Positions 1 to 6,905 of a stretch of DNA of 7,116 nt are shown in pieces. Origin of the DNA: Pseudomonadota bacterium. GTDB taxonomy: Bacteria; Pseudomonadota; Gammaproteobacteria; Pseudomonadales; Pseudohongiellaceae. Location: NCBI GenBank assembly GCA_022563075.1, contig JADFOC010000134.1, positions 1 to 7,116 on the forward strand. The letters run 5' to 3'. The notes under the pieces are model-generated. The model saw only the letters and a program-made list of their open reading frames with translations, had not been told where the DNA came from and ran no database searches. Made by a program: the position numbers and the translations under genes. Position 1 is the stretch's first letter, and each line of letters begins with the position of its first letter.

Positions 1-842
1 ACCGCAATCGCTGTCGCGAAGGCCAGATAGATCGACTCTCGGGCGGCCTGGACGAAAACAATTTGAAATACCGATCCCATCAGTTTCCAGATAATGGTTG
101 TTACGAATCCGGCAATGAAGGCGGAGCTGAATTGCACACGTGTGTTAGGTAAGAAACTGTAGGCAAAGGCGAACGCGAGGGACATCAATAGAATCGATGC
201 AATCAGCGCCGTGGATTCAATGATTAATCCGCCGTAAACCAGGTTTTCCAGGAAGCGCTCAAAGAAATTTGTATTTACCCAGGAGGTAATACTTATTGAC
301 AGAAACAACAACAGTGGACTGACAATAACCGCGAACAGGTATTCGCTGATGCGACTGGACCAGGATCTCCCGCGCTTTACCGCCCAGATGTAATTGAAGG
401 AAGACTCGATTTTACGCATCATGTCCAGCACGATATAGAGCAACAGGCCAACACTGGTAATGCCGATTAGTTCAACCTGAAGATTATCCACATAGCTTAG
501 AATCTCGCTGGTTACTTCATTGCTGCGCTCACCTAATGGCTGCAACAACGTAAGCAGTGTCGGTTCCATCGCATTGTGAACGCCGAGGCTTTTTAGCACA
601 GCGAAGGTGAGGGCCAGCAGTGGGAAGAAACCGATTATCGTGGTAAAGACCAAACTCATGGCCCGCAGTGACAGCTGGCCGTGAATCAGGTCTCTGATGA
701 CCGCGACCGAAATCTGACTGCTGCGAATCAAAAAGCGTTTCCACAGCGGGAAATTGCGCGTATTTTGCTGCCAAAGAAACTCGCCTGCTCGCGCGCGGAT
801 GGTATTTAGTTGCTGCTTCAGATGGGGAAATTGAAACGCCAT
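1..842 (-). CDS. yihY: YihY/BrkB-family inner-membrane protein, C-terminus cut by window edge
   Basis: The minus strand is open from an ATG at 842 to the left edge, giving 280 codons with no stop seen. The product is a polytopic inner-membrane protein of the YihY/BrkB (UPF0761) family, formerly misnamed ribonuclease BN; its molecular role is not established. Family signatures are visible: LRAMSLVFTTIIGFFPLLA (residues 59-77), the IESSFNYIWAV block (about 145-155) and FLPNTRVQF followed by a further hydrophobic helix (230-263). Hydrophobic segments lie at about 62-83, 125-141, 168-189, 210-230 and 240-263; the sixth helix and any C-terminal soluble domain would lie outside. An in-frame stop at 875-873 rules out an upstream start, so 842 is the earliest start. 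No clear Shine-Dalgarno precedes it. The gene is divergent from acyP. Confidence 0.9.
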   Translation of the reverse strand, partial: MAFQFPHLKQQLNTIRARAGEFLWQQNTRNFPLWKRFLIRSSQISVAVIRDLIHGQLSLRAMSLVFTTIIGFFPLLALTFAVLKSLGVHNAMEPTLLTLLQPLGERSNEVTSEILSYVDNLQVELIGITSVGLLLYIVLDMMRKIESSFNYIWAVKRGRSWSSRISEYLFAVIVSPLLLFLSISITSWVNTNFFERFLENLVYGGLIIESTALIASILLMSLAFAFAYSFLPNTRVQFSSAFIAGFVTTIIWKLMGSVFQIVFVQAARESIYLAFATAIA

Positions 843-871
843 ATTGCGGTAGTCAGGAAAGAGTTTCCAAT

Positions 872-877
872 ATTATA
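872..877 (-). promoter_or_regulatory. Candidate -10 box for yihY
   Basis: The minus strand reads TATAAT here, 30 bases upstream of the yihY ATG. A second box-like TATAAC lies just upstream of it. I find no good -35 at the standard 17-base spacing (the hexamer there is CGGTTT), and a TTGCAA lies only 13 bases upstream. A short GGAAA/TTTCC inverted repeat (855-867) would sit at the start of the leader. The assignment rests on the perfect -10 and its position. Confidence 0.35.
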
Positions 878-1002
878 CGTTATAGTGTCATTGCAAACCG
901 ACAGTAGTCTTTTTGGGCCGTATCACCTATCGTGGTCACTTTTGCCGGTACCGGGCCAGGAGTCAGCTGCAAGGTTTTAAGACGTCAATTTAAGATTCCC
1001 AC

Positions 1003-1284
1003 ATGTCAAAATCGAAGATAACGATGCAAGGATTAGTCAAAGGTAGAGTCCAGGGAGTTTTTTTCCGGCTGGAAACGCAACAGCAGGCGATCCGGCTTGG
1101 CTTGACTGGCTGGGTAAGAAACACCGTCGATGGGCACGTAGAGGTTTGCATCAGTGGCGAAGATAGCCGAGTGACCCGCATGCTGGAATGGCTGCAGCAG
1201 GGGCCCAGGCTGGCGCATGTCGAGACGGTGGAACTGAATCTGGTGAGCCGCACCGAGGTGGATGATTTTCAAATCCTGGGTTAA
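1003..1284 (+). CDS. acyP: Acylphosphatase
   Basis: This 93-residue protein matches the small acylphosphatase family, which hydrolyses the carboxyl-phosphate bond of acyl phosphates in the cytoplasm. The family signature GRVQGVFFR (residues 14-22) supplies the phosphate-binding loop and catalytic Arg22, and LTGWVRNTVDGHVEV (34-48) supplies catalytic Asn40. The length and the C-terminal DDFQILG strand are normal for the family (E. coli YccX is 92 residues). An alternative ATG at 1024 has a better-placed purine stretch (GAAG), but starting there would remove most of the first beta strand (KITMQGLVKG), so I keep 1003. No strong promoter or Shine-Dalgarno is evident upstream. The gene converges on proS, with 31 bases between the stops. 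Confidence 0.95.
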   Translation: MSKSKITMQGLVKGRVQGVFFRLETQQQAIRLGLTGWVRNTVDGHVEVCISGEDSRVTRMLEWLQQGPRLAHVETVELNLVSRTEVDDFQILG

Positions 1285-1290
1285 CGCGAT

Positions 1291-1315
1291 CGGCTTAATC
1301 ACGGGTGATGAGCCG
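1291..1315 (+). terminator. Small hairpin between acyP and proS stops, possible terminator of acyP
   Basis: CGGCT (1291-1295) pairs with AGCCG (1311-1315), and nested inside ATCA (1298-1301) pairs with TGAT (1306-1309) around a CGGG loop. On the plus strand it is followed by TTATT, a poor T tract. It begins 6 bases after the acyP stop and directly abuts the proS stop, so it may help separate the two convergent transcripts. The stem is interrupted and the T tract weak. Confidence 0.4.
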
Positions 1316-3055
1316 TTATTCGTTGAACCTGACAGACTTAGTCAAAAAGTCGATAATCGCATCCTTATTAATCAACTGCTTCTCAGGCTGACAGCGGCTC
1401 TTATATTCAACCACGCCATCGGCCAGGGTCCGAGGTGAGATCACAATCCGGTGGGGAATACCGATTAATTCCGAATCGGCAAACTTGACCCCAGGACTGG
1501 TTTTCTTGTCTCTGTCATCCAGCAGTACGTCCAGTCCCATCGCTTTAGTGGCGGCATAGATTGATTCTGAGAATTCCGCCACCTGGGTAGATTTATGCGC
1601 ATCGATTTCTACGATTACCAGGTGAAAGGGTGCGATATTATCGGGCCAGATAATGCCCCGGGCATCGTGATTTTGTTCGATGCAGGCGGCTACCACGCGA
1701 GTTACTCCGATCCCGTAGCAACCCATCGACATCACCACGGCTTTTCCATTCTTGTCCAGTACCGTCGCCTTCAGGGCTTCGCTGTATTTTTTCCCAAGCT
1801 GAAAGATATGCCCAACCTCGATGCCCCGTTTGATAGAAAGTGTGCCTCTGCCATCCGGACTTAGGTCGCCTTCCTGTACTTTTCTGATGTCTGCTACTTG
1901 ACCATAATGACAGTCTGCATCCCAGTTAGCGTTCTGCAGGTGCTTGCCATTTTGATTGGCGCCGCACACGAAATTCCGCAGGCCAGTTACGCTGGGGTCG
2001 GCGATGGTTTTCACCTGAAGTCCAACCGGGCCGATGCAACCTGGCTGACAGCCGACTACCTTTTCGATCAATTCGTCGCTGGCAAACTCGAGCGGTGAGG
2101 CCACAACCGGAATTTTTTGTGCCTTGGTTGCATTTAACTGTTGATCCCCACGCAGCAACAACGCGACGAGTTGCTCGCTCCTCTGACCAGATTCGTCAGC
2201 CCCATGCACCAGCAATGTTTTGATAATGGATTTTGAGTTTACCTGCAACCGGGAAGCAACGGCTTCGATGCTGAAGGCGTCGCCGGTTTCAACTATCCGG
2301 GAAGTCTGCTTGACTGAATCTTGCGATTCTTCGGCTAAGATCCCTTCAGCCATTTCGATATTGGCGGCATAATCACCCTCACTGCTAAATACAATCTCAT
2401 CTTCACCCGATTCTGCCAGTACGTGAAATTCATGTGATGTACTGCCACCGATACTGCCAGAATCGGCGATTACAGACCTGAAATTCAAACCCAGGCGCGT
2501 AAAAATATTGGAGTAAGTTTGATGCATCAGCCGGTAAGTGGCCTCCAACGATGCGGCATCAACATGAAATGAGTAGGCATCTTTCATGATGAATTCACGC
2601 GACCGCATAACACCGAATCGAGGTCGGCGTTCGTCTCTGAATTTTGTCTGAATTTGATAAAAGTTTGCGGGTAACTGTTTGTAGCTGCTGTATTCATGGC
2701 GAACCAGGTCAGTTATCACCTCTTCGTGAGTGGGTCCGAGACAGAAGTCTCTATCATGCCGGTCTTTAAAGCGTAATAATTCAGGACCCATATCATGCCA
2801 GCGACCAGATTTCTCCCATAGTTCTGCTGGCTGCACTATTGGCATAGAGACTTCCATGGCACCAGATTTGTCCATCTCCTGACGGATGATGTCGCTGACC
2901 TTGTGCAAGACACGAAGACCGAGTGGCAGCCACGTATAGAGGCCGCTCGCGAGTTGGCGAATCATGCCGGCTCGCAGCATCAATTGGTGGCTGATTACTT
3001 CAGCATCGGCTGGAGTTTCTTTCACCGTCGCTAATAAGTATTGACTAGCGCGCAT
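1316..3055 (-). CDS. proS: Prolyl-tRNA synthetase (bacterial type, with editing domain)
   Basis: The 579-residue protein attaches proline to tRNA-Pro in the cytoplasm and can be followed along its whole length against E. coli ProRS (572 residues). It begins [19 protein letters not shown]. Visible class II elements are LGPTHEE (106-112), motif 2 around [17 protein letters not shown] (139-155) and motif 3 GCYGIGVTR (445-453). The inserted editing domain (about 224-407) keeps Lys279 in IIKTLLV and the GCIGP loop (339-343), matching the sites known to hydrolyse misacylated Ala-tRNA-Pro. The C-terminal anticodon-binding domain starts near 475. Two further in-frame ATGs lie upstream (3067, 3094), but the start at 3055 matches family N-termini, has GGAA six bases upstream, and avoids coding through a perfect palindrome (3072-3096). 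Transcription may come partly from readthrough of the HU-like gene; I see no clear promoter of its own. Confidence 0.97.
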   Translation of the reverse strand: MRASQYLLATVKETPADAEVISHQLMLRAGMIRQLASGLYTWLPLGLRVLHKVSDIIRQEMDKSGAMEVSMPIVQPAELWEKSGRWHDMGPELLRFKDRHDRDFCLGPTHEEVITDLVRHEYSSYKQLPANFYQIQTKFRDERRPRFGVMRSREFIMKDAYSFHVDAASLEATYRLMHQTYSNIFTRLGLNFRSVIADSGSIGGSTSHEFHVLAESGEDEIVFSSEGDYAANIEMAEGILAEESQDSVKQTSRIVETGDAFSIEAVASRLQVNSKSIIKTLLVHGADESGQRSEQLVALLLRGDQQLNATKAQKIPVVASPLEFASDELIEKVVGCQPGCIGPVGLQVKTIADPSVTGLRNFVCGANQNGKHLQNANWDADCHYGQVADIRKVQEGDLSPDGRGTLSIKRGIEVGHIFQLGKKYSEALKATVLDKNGKAVVMSMGCYGIGVTRVVAACIEQNHDARGIIWPDNIAPFHLVIVEIDAHKSTQVAEFSESIYAATKAMGLDVLLDDRDKKTSPGVKFADSELIGIPHRIVISPRTLADGVVEYKSRCQPEKQLINKDAIIDFLTKSVRFNE

Positions 3056-3071
3056 CTGAGTTTCCATAAAA

Positions 3072-3096
3072 GAATGGCAGCCATTGGCTGCCATTC
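3072..3096 (-). terminator. Perfect palindrome with T tract, likely terminator of the HU-like gene
   Basis: The arms GAATGGCAGCCA and TGGCTGCCATTC are perfect 12-base complements around a single central base, so an RNA hairpin could form about 10-11 pairs with a 3-5 base loop. On the minus strand the stem is followed at once by TTTTATGG. It starts 51 bases after the HU-like stop and ends 17 bases before the chosen proS start, which fits a rho-independent terminator with a short T tract. It could also act as a leader structure limiting proS expression. Confidence 0.6.
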
Positions 3097-3111
3097 AAAT
3101 TTCGGCGGATG

Positions 3112-3134
3112 TTGTAACAGCGAATCCGTTACAA
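3112..3134. repeat. Inverted repeat TTGTAAC-9-GTTACAA in the HU/proS spacer
   Basis: TTGTAAC (3112-3118) and GTTACAA (3128-3134) are perfect 7-base complements separated by nine bases. The repeat begins 13 bases after the HU-like stop codon in the direction of transcription and lies 16 bases before the stronger palindrome at 3072-3096. It has no T tract. It could be a second 3' hairpin stabilising the HU mRNA, or a dimeric-protein operator in front of proS; the sequence does not decide. Confidence 0.4.
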
Positions 3135-3146
3135 GCTGAACTTGGG

Positions 3147-3539
3147 TTATAACGCAAATTCTTTGAGTTTCTTTAAGGGAAGCACCTTGACTCGAGTAGA
3201 GGCGGGTTTTCTGGGGATATCCATTAGCTCACCCGGCCTGAATGGATTCGGCACGTTTTTTCGTGCCGGTCTGGCTGGGCGCATTACCGATTTTATTTTT
3301 AACAATCCAGGTAAAGTAAATTCGCCAACGGCGCGCTTCTTAATGTGACGCTCAATCAGCACACCGAGTTCTTCCAGTACCGTTGAAACTTCCTTCTTAC
3401 TCATCGAACTATTTTGTGCAATTTCATTTAGAATTTCAGTCTTGGTGTACTTCTTCTGAATAGCTGGGGTTTTTCGTTTCGCGACGCTGCTCGCTTTTGT
3501 TCTTGTTGCAGCTTTTTTTGGTGATTTTTTAACAGCCAT
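3147..3539 (-). CDS. HU-family DNA-binding protein with lysine-rich N-terminal tail
   Basis: A 130-residue basic protein. Residues 1-30 are a lysine/alanine/serine/threonine-rich tail (MAVKKSPKKA...), followed by an HU/IHF fold: two helices (about 33-68, YTKTEILNEIAQ and KKEVSTVLEELGVLIERHI), the GEFTLPGLLKIK turn and strand (72-83), and the DNA-embracing arm (about 84-115) whose tip NPFRPGE keeps the proline that intercalates DNA in HU and IHF. It should bind and bend DNA in the nucleoid, probably as a dimer. Canonical HU is about 90 residues, so the tail is the extra part; similar tailed HU proteins are known in gammaproteobacteria, and the tail probably adds non-specific DNA affinity. I chose the ATG at 3539 over a GTG two codons upstream because AAAGAGAG lies at a suitable distance before it. 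It precedes proS on the same strand. Confidence 0.9.
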   Translation of the reverse strand: MAVKKSPKKAATRTKASSVAKRKTPAIQKKYTKTEILNEIAQNSSMSKKEVSTVLEELGVLIERHIKKRAVGEFTLPGLLKIKSVMRPARPARKNVPNPFRPGELMDIPRKPASTRVKVLPLKKLKEFAL

Positions 3540-3582
3540 GCCCACTCTCTTTAATAACAGGTTTAGTGATTCTTTAGTCTTT

Positions 3583-3604
3583 GCGTCCTCGGAGGAGGAA
3601 TCGC
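3583..3604 (-). other. Potential hairpin in the leader of the HU-like gene
   Basis: GCG/CGC (3583-3585, 3602-3604) encloses a CCTC/GAGG stem (3587-3590, 3595-3598) with a four-base loop, inside the roughly 125-base leader predicted between the promoter at 3672-3700 and the start at 3539. A second short stem, TTTCT/AGAAA type, lies near 3627-3644. The leader could influence translation of the HU-like mRNA, but I do not recognise a known riboswitch or leader family. Confidence 0.3.
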
Positions 3605-3671
3605 CAGTAAGTTATTTGATGCTTGTTTTCTCGGGAGAAACAGGATCCTTTACCGCCTCTCAGGGGGTGTA

Positions 3672-3700
3672 TTTATAAATCATTCACATTGACCTAGCAA
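3672..3700 (-). promoter_or_regulatory. Sigma70-type promoter for the HU-like gene
   Basis: On the minus strand TTGCTA (3700-3695) and TATAAA (3677-3672) are separated by exactly 17 bases. The -35 matches the consensus at four of six positions and the -10 at five of six. Transcription would start near 3665, leaving a leader of about 125 bases before the ATG at 3539. It is the best promoter-like pair I found upstream of this gene. Confidence 0.55.
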
Positions 3701-4216
3701 GTACTTAGTTCAACTTTAGCGGTATTAATTTGTAATAACAAAAAGGAGGGAGAGATTTATTATTCACCTTAGTTGGTTTCGATGATAACAAGGGTGCTAA
3801 TAGCTATTTAATGCGGTATTTTCCGGTTCGATATCCACCGGTGCCGCCCATTTTGCACCTTGGTTTTGTTGGCGGGCAAATTGGAATTCGGTCATTCCGC
3901 CGCCGTGGCAGATATTTTATGCCAATAATCTAGTGGTTTTTTTGCCTGAGTTTGCCTCCTTAGCCAATCCAATCCAAACCTAACTAAAAATCGGAAATGA
4001 GTTGCCAGGCTATTGCTGCGATCAGATACGACTGAGCATACTCAGGCGTGTCGTGGCAGGCACAGCAGAAAAGTTGAGCCTAAGCATGGTTGCCCCGATG
4101 CTCAGTTTGGCCAATTAACTCTTTCCCTATCGAGTGGTGGTGGCCCGCTGGCCTACCCAGATCTATCAGGTTTAATGGTATCGATGATTCAGGGGTGTGT
4201 GGAGAAGCATATAGGG
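3701..4216. other. Long gap without a recognisable gene
   Basis: Together with the HU leader this is part of about 770 bases between two divergent genes. An open frame on the plus strand (4013-4312) and one on the minus strand (4080-4355) have no recognisable protein character; the first runs through the TATAAT box of the next promoter and the second into fmdB. A strong ribosome-site-like AAGGAGGG at 3743-3750 has no start codon at a usable distance. There are short inverted repeats: GGAAT/ATTCC (3883-3898), TGGCA/TGCCA (3906-3924) followed 12 bases later by seven T (3937-3943), and a better hairpin at 4028-4054 listed separately. A structured or regulatory RNA is possible but not shown. Confidence 0.5.
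4028..4054. other. Hairpin in the intergenic gap
   Basis: CTGAG (4032-4036) pairs with CTCAG (4041-4045) around a CATA loop, and ACGA (4028-4031) pairs with TCGT (4051-4054) across a five-base bulge. No T tract follows, so it is not an obvious terminator. It lies about 160 bases upstream of the fmdB promoter and may belong to an upstream regulatory site or an unannotated RNA. The call is only that the pairing exists. Confidence 0.3.
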
Positions 4217-4222
4217 TATAAT
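4217..4222 (+). promoter_or_regulatory. -10 box of the promoter for fmdB-aspS
   Basis: A perfect TATAAT is followed by CGCCGCC, 90 bases before the fmdB start. The hexamer at the 17-base spacing (4194-4199, GGTGTG) is a poor -35, so the promoter may depend on an activator or on a spacing variant. The position in front of two rightward genes, and the absence of any better candidate, support it as their shared promoter, with a start near 4229. Confidence 0.55.
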
Positions 4223-4312
4223 CGCCGCCTTTTACTGTCTCGAACGCGGCGCAAGACTGCAGCCATCGACTCGCGTTTGCAGGAAGTAACGATGCAGATG
4301 AAGGGTAACTAG

Positions 4313-4672
4313 ATGCCGATTTATGAATATCAATGTACAAATTGTGAGCACACACTGGAGGCTCTGCAAAAATTTAGTGATGACCCGTTAACCGATTGTC
4401 CGGTTTGTAATGAATCCAAGTTGAAGAAATTGATTTCCGCAACGAGTTTCCGTCTTAAAGGCAGCGGTTGGTATGAGACTGACTTCAAGACTGGTAAGAA
4501 GAAACAGTTGCATGAATCTGACTCGAGCGCCGGCGCCGCTGCTAAATCGGAAAAGGAAACCAAGCCGAAGGTGGACAGCAAGGAGAAAAAATCCGAGAAG
4601 GACCCGGCGAAGAAACAGAGCCAAGCCTCATCCAGTAAACCGGCTGCGCCGGCGGCAACCAACTCCCGTTAA
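4313..4672 (+). CDS. FmdB-family zinc-ribbon protein
   Basis: A 119-residue protein starting MPIYEYQCTNCEHTLEALQK, the standard opening of FmdB-type putative regulatory proteins. Cys8/Cys11 and Cys29/Cys32 form two CxxC pairs of one zinc ribbon, and SATSFRLKGSGWYETDF (42-58) is the conserved block after it. From about residue 60 the chain is low-complexity, rich in Lys, Ser, Ala and Glu, and probably disordered; this tail varies widely in the family. Function is not established; the name comes from a gene near a formamidase. AAGGG (4301-4305) lies seven bases before the ATG. The gene sits 61 bases upstream of aspS on the same strand with no terminator in between, a pairing common in gammaproteobacteria, so the two are probably co-transcribed from the promoter at 4217. 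Confidence 0.93.
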   Translation: MPIYEYQCTNCEHTLEALQKFSDDPLTDCPVCNESKLKKLISATSFRLKGSGWYETDFKTGKKKQLHESDSSAGAAAKSEKETKPKVDSKEKKSEKDPAKKQSQASSSKPAAPAATNSR

Positions 4673-4722
4673 ATTGGTAATTCCCACCGCTAGATGAGTA
4701 TGATTTAACATAGATTAAGCAC

Positions 4723-4726
4723 AGGA
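4723..4726 (+). promoter_or_regulatory. Ribosome binding site of aspS
   Basis: AGGA lies seven bases before the ATG at 4734. It fixes the start, which also matches the family N-terminus (MRSNYCGEL). Confidence 0.6.
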
Positions 4727-4733
4727 TTTCAGC

Positions 4734-6905
4734 ATGCGCAGTAACTATTGCGGCGAACTAGACGAGTCATTTGTAGGCCAGGAAGTCAGCCTTTGTGGAT
4801 GGGTTCATCGACGCCGGGACCATGGCGGTGTGATATTTCTGGACCTGCGCGATCGCGAAGGAATTACCCAGGTGGTCTATGATCCAGATACTCAGGAGAG
4901 CTTTGCCATTGCCGAGGACGTGCGCAATGAATTCGTGATACGGGTGAAAGGCCGAGTGCGTCTCCGGCCCGAGGGCGCCGTCAACCCGGAAATGGCCACC
5001 GGTAAGATCGAAGTTCTAGGGAAAGAGCTGGAGGTATTGAATGTGGCCAAGACACCACCTTTTCAATTGGATGAGCATGCCGAGGTGGGAGAAGATGTTC
5101 GACTGCGCTATCGCTACATCGATTTGCGCCGTCCAGAGATGGCAGAGCGCTTGCGATTTCGCTCTAAAGTCACCAGTACCGTAAGAAATTTTCTCGATAG
5201 TCATGGTTTTCTCGACATCGAAACCCCGCTGCTGACCAAGGCGACTCCGGAAGGGGCGCGCGACTACCTGGTGCCGAGTCGAACCCATCCAAACCGATTT
5301 TTTGCACTGCCGCAATCACCGCAACTGTTTAAGCAGATTCTGATGGTATCGGGCATGGACCGTTATTATCAAATCGCCAAGTGTTTCCGGGATGAAGATT
5401 TAAGAGCAGACCGGCAACCGGAGTTCACGCAAATCGATGTTGAAACCTCCTTCATGGATGAAGAGCAAATCATGGCAGTAATGGAAGAATTGATGCAACA
5501 CGTCTTCCAGCAGCATCTTGCTGTGGAATTGGGAGACTTTCCGCAAATGTCCTACGCTGAAGCCTTAAATCGCTATGGTACCGATAAACCCGATTTACGC
5601 ATCGAACTGGAGTTGGTTGATATTGCCGAATTGATGCAAGCGGTTGATTTCAAGGTTTTCAGCGGTCCGGCCAAAGATCCGGAAAGCAGGGTGGTGGCAC
5701 TGAGGGTGCCACAGGGCGCCAGTCTAAGCCGTAAGGCGATCGATGGCTATACCGAGTTCGTATCCATCTACGGTGCCAGGGGACTGGCCTGGATCAAGGT
5801 GAACGATATCGAAGGCGGCGTTGAAGGATTGCAGTCTCCCATCTTGAAATTCATGTCGGCCGATGTGATTGCCAGCTTGATGCAATTGCTCGAGGCGAAA
5901 ACCGGAGACATCATCTTCTTCGGGGCCGATAAAGCCAAGGTGGTCAACGAGGCGCTTGGCGCGCTGCGAGTCAAAGTAGCCGAAGACCTTGGTCAGGTAC
6001 GTAGCGGTTGGGCACCCTTATGGGTGGTTGACTTTCCCATGTTCGAGACCGCCAGCGATGGTAGCTTGACCCCGCTGCATCATCCGTTTACGGCACCTGC
6101 CTGCAGTGCTGAGCAGTTGGCGGATAACCCCCTGGCGGCGCAGTCCCGTGCTTATGATATGGTGTTGAACGGGACCGAGTTGGGCGGCGGCTCTATTCGT
6201 ATACACAAGCCAGAAATGCAGCAGGCGGTGTTCCGGGTACTGGGCATTGCCGCAGCAGAAGCCGAAGAGAAATTTGGTTTTCTACTAGAGGCATTAAGCT
6301 ATGGTTGTCCACCCCATGGTGGCATCGCCTTCGGCTTAGACCGCCTGATCATGTTGATGACTGGTGCGACTTCGATTCGTGAGGTGATCGCCTTTCCGAA
6401 GACGCAGTCTGCCTCTTGTCCACTGACGGATGCTCCCGGCGCGGTCCGAGCGGTTCGCGTGTCGTTTACCGACCTACCGGCACCGTTCGACACGCTGAAC
6501 GGCCGAAGCATGTGGGTCGGTGAGCCGTTTGAAATCAGTGAGAACGGCCACAGCCTGGGGCCCGCCATTCCAGGCTACGACGACTTCCTGGTGGCCTCGC
6601 TTCAGTGCGATCCGTTCTTTGCGGTTTGGTCAAAGTACGGCGAGGTGCAGGTTTTTGACTACACCGTGATCCCGGACGCGACGTACACCGTCGAGTTCTT
6701 CGACGAGGGCGAGCCACCGACGCCGTCGGTGGACGTGTTGCCGCTCAACCTCCACACGAGCCTGGGGAGACGTAGTCGGACCGTACGACGCCGAGGCCGG
6801 ATACTGGACCGCGCCGGACGGAACGGTAGACGTGACGAGCGACGTGCTGGCGATGGTAGAGACGTTCGTCAGCAAGCCCGGGTTCCCTCGCAAGACGCGG
6901 ATTGA
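4734..6905 (+). CDS. aspS: Aspartyl-tRNA synthetase, last ~20 residues replaced by foreign sequence
   Basis: Residues 1 to about 570 (to near 6443) are bacterial AspRS, which charges tRNA with aspartate in the cytoplasm. An OB-fold anticodon-binding domain (1-105) is followed by the class II core: the flipping-loop region [12 protein letters not shown] (172-183), motif 2 [16 protein letters not shown] (218-233), the bacterial GAD insertion (about 285-420) and motif 3 [15 protein letters not shown] (530-544). His30 and Gly81 align with His31 and the nearby Gly known to make the Pseudomonas aeruginosa enzyme non-discriminating; E. coli has Leu and Lys there. After [19 protein letters not shown] the family expects a tail of the type ...LRELHIRL and a stop; instead the frame runs on to 6905 with unrelated residues, making a 723-residue chimera. 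Only 4734 to about 6443 should be read as aspS; its true stop is not in this window. Confidence 0.9.
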   Translation: MRSNYCGELDESFVGQEVSLCGWVHRRRDHGGVIFLDLRDREGITQVVYDPDTQESFAIAEDVRNEFVIRVKGRVRLRPEGAVNPEMATGKIEVLGKELEVLNVAKTPPFQLDEHAEVGEDVRLRYRYIDLRRPEMAERLRFRSKVTSTVRNFLDSHGFLDIETPLLTKATPEGARDYLVPSRTHPNRFFALPQSPQLFKQILMVSGMDRYYQIAKCFRDEDLRADRQPEFTQIDVETSFMDEEQIMAVMEELMQHVFQQHLAVELGDFPQMSYAEALNRYGTDKPDLRIELELVDIAELMQAVDFKVFSGPAKDPESRVVALRVPQGASLSRKAIDGYTEFVSIYGARGLAWIKVNDIEGGVEGLQSPILKFMSADVIASLMQLLEAKTGDIIFFGADKAKVVNEALGALRVKVAEDLGQVRSGWAPLWVVDFPMFETASDGSLTPLHHPFTAPACSAEQLADNPLAAQSRAYDMVLNGTELGGGSIRIHKPEMQQAVFRVLGIAAAEAEEKFGFLLEALSYGCPPHGGIAFGLDRLIMLMTGATSIREVIAFPKTQSASCPLTDAPGAVRAVRVSFTDLPAPFDTLNGRSMWVGEPFEISENGHSLGPAIPGYDDFLVASLQCDPFFAVWSKYGEVQVFDYTVIPDATYTVEFFDEGEPPTPSVDVLPLNLHTSLGRRSRTVRRRGRILDRAGRNGRRDERRAGDGRDVRQQARVPSQDAD
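6436..6452. other. Chimeric junction: gammaproteobacterial aspS to foreign sequence
   Basis: AspRS similarity stops after DAPGA(V), and a secreted-protein pattern starts at [17 protein letters not shown] content also changes: by hand count 27/60 (5341-5400) and 32/60 (5881-5940) before, against 35/60 (6481-6540) and 39/60 (6841-6900) after. The genes that usually follow aspS in relatives (yebC, ruvC) are absent. The exact base cannot be fixed, because APGAV could belong to either side. Confidence 0.8.

Noticed and set aside
3056..3094. Start of proS at 3094 or 3067 instead of 3055
   Set aside because: The added residues would be encoded by the perfect palindrome at 3072-3096 and are not present in family members; MRASQYLL at 3055 is the conserved start and has a ribosome site.
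3570..3600. Cyclic-di-GMP (GEMM) riboswitch, suggested by GACGCAAAG on the HU leader transcript
   Set aside because: The other conserved half (the GGGCAAACC-type segment) and the GNRA-capped stem before this motif are missing; only the short run matches.
3640..3670. TPP riboswitch, suggested by CTGAGA near the start of the HU leader
   Set aside because: The required second half of the thi box is not present downstream, and an HU gene is not a usual target.
3906..3943. Rho-independent terminator in the intergenic gap (TGGCA/TGCCA followed by seven T)
   Set aside because: The stem is only five pairs with a nine-base loop, and the T run begins 12 bases after it; no gene upstream on that strand needs it.
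4013..4312. A 99-codon open frame on the plus strand ending directly before fmdB
   Set aside because: It has no family-like motif or domain character and runs through the TATAAT promoter box at 4217-4222. The touching stop and start are probably chance.
4080..4355. A 91-codon open frame on the minus strand
   Set aside because: It overlaps the start of fmdB on the opposite strand and the fmdB promoter, and has no recognisable motif.
6755..6770. Programmed frameshift in the foreign segment
   Set aside because: There is no typical slippery heptamer, and a single indel or base-calling error is sufficient.
4734..6905. A genuine new AspRS-dockerin fusion enzyme
   Set aside because: The join falls inside the conserved C-terminal end of AspRS, GC changes at the same place, the added segment lacks its own N-terminal part and is frame-disrupted; a chimera explains all of this more simply.
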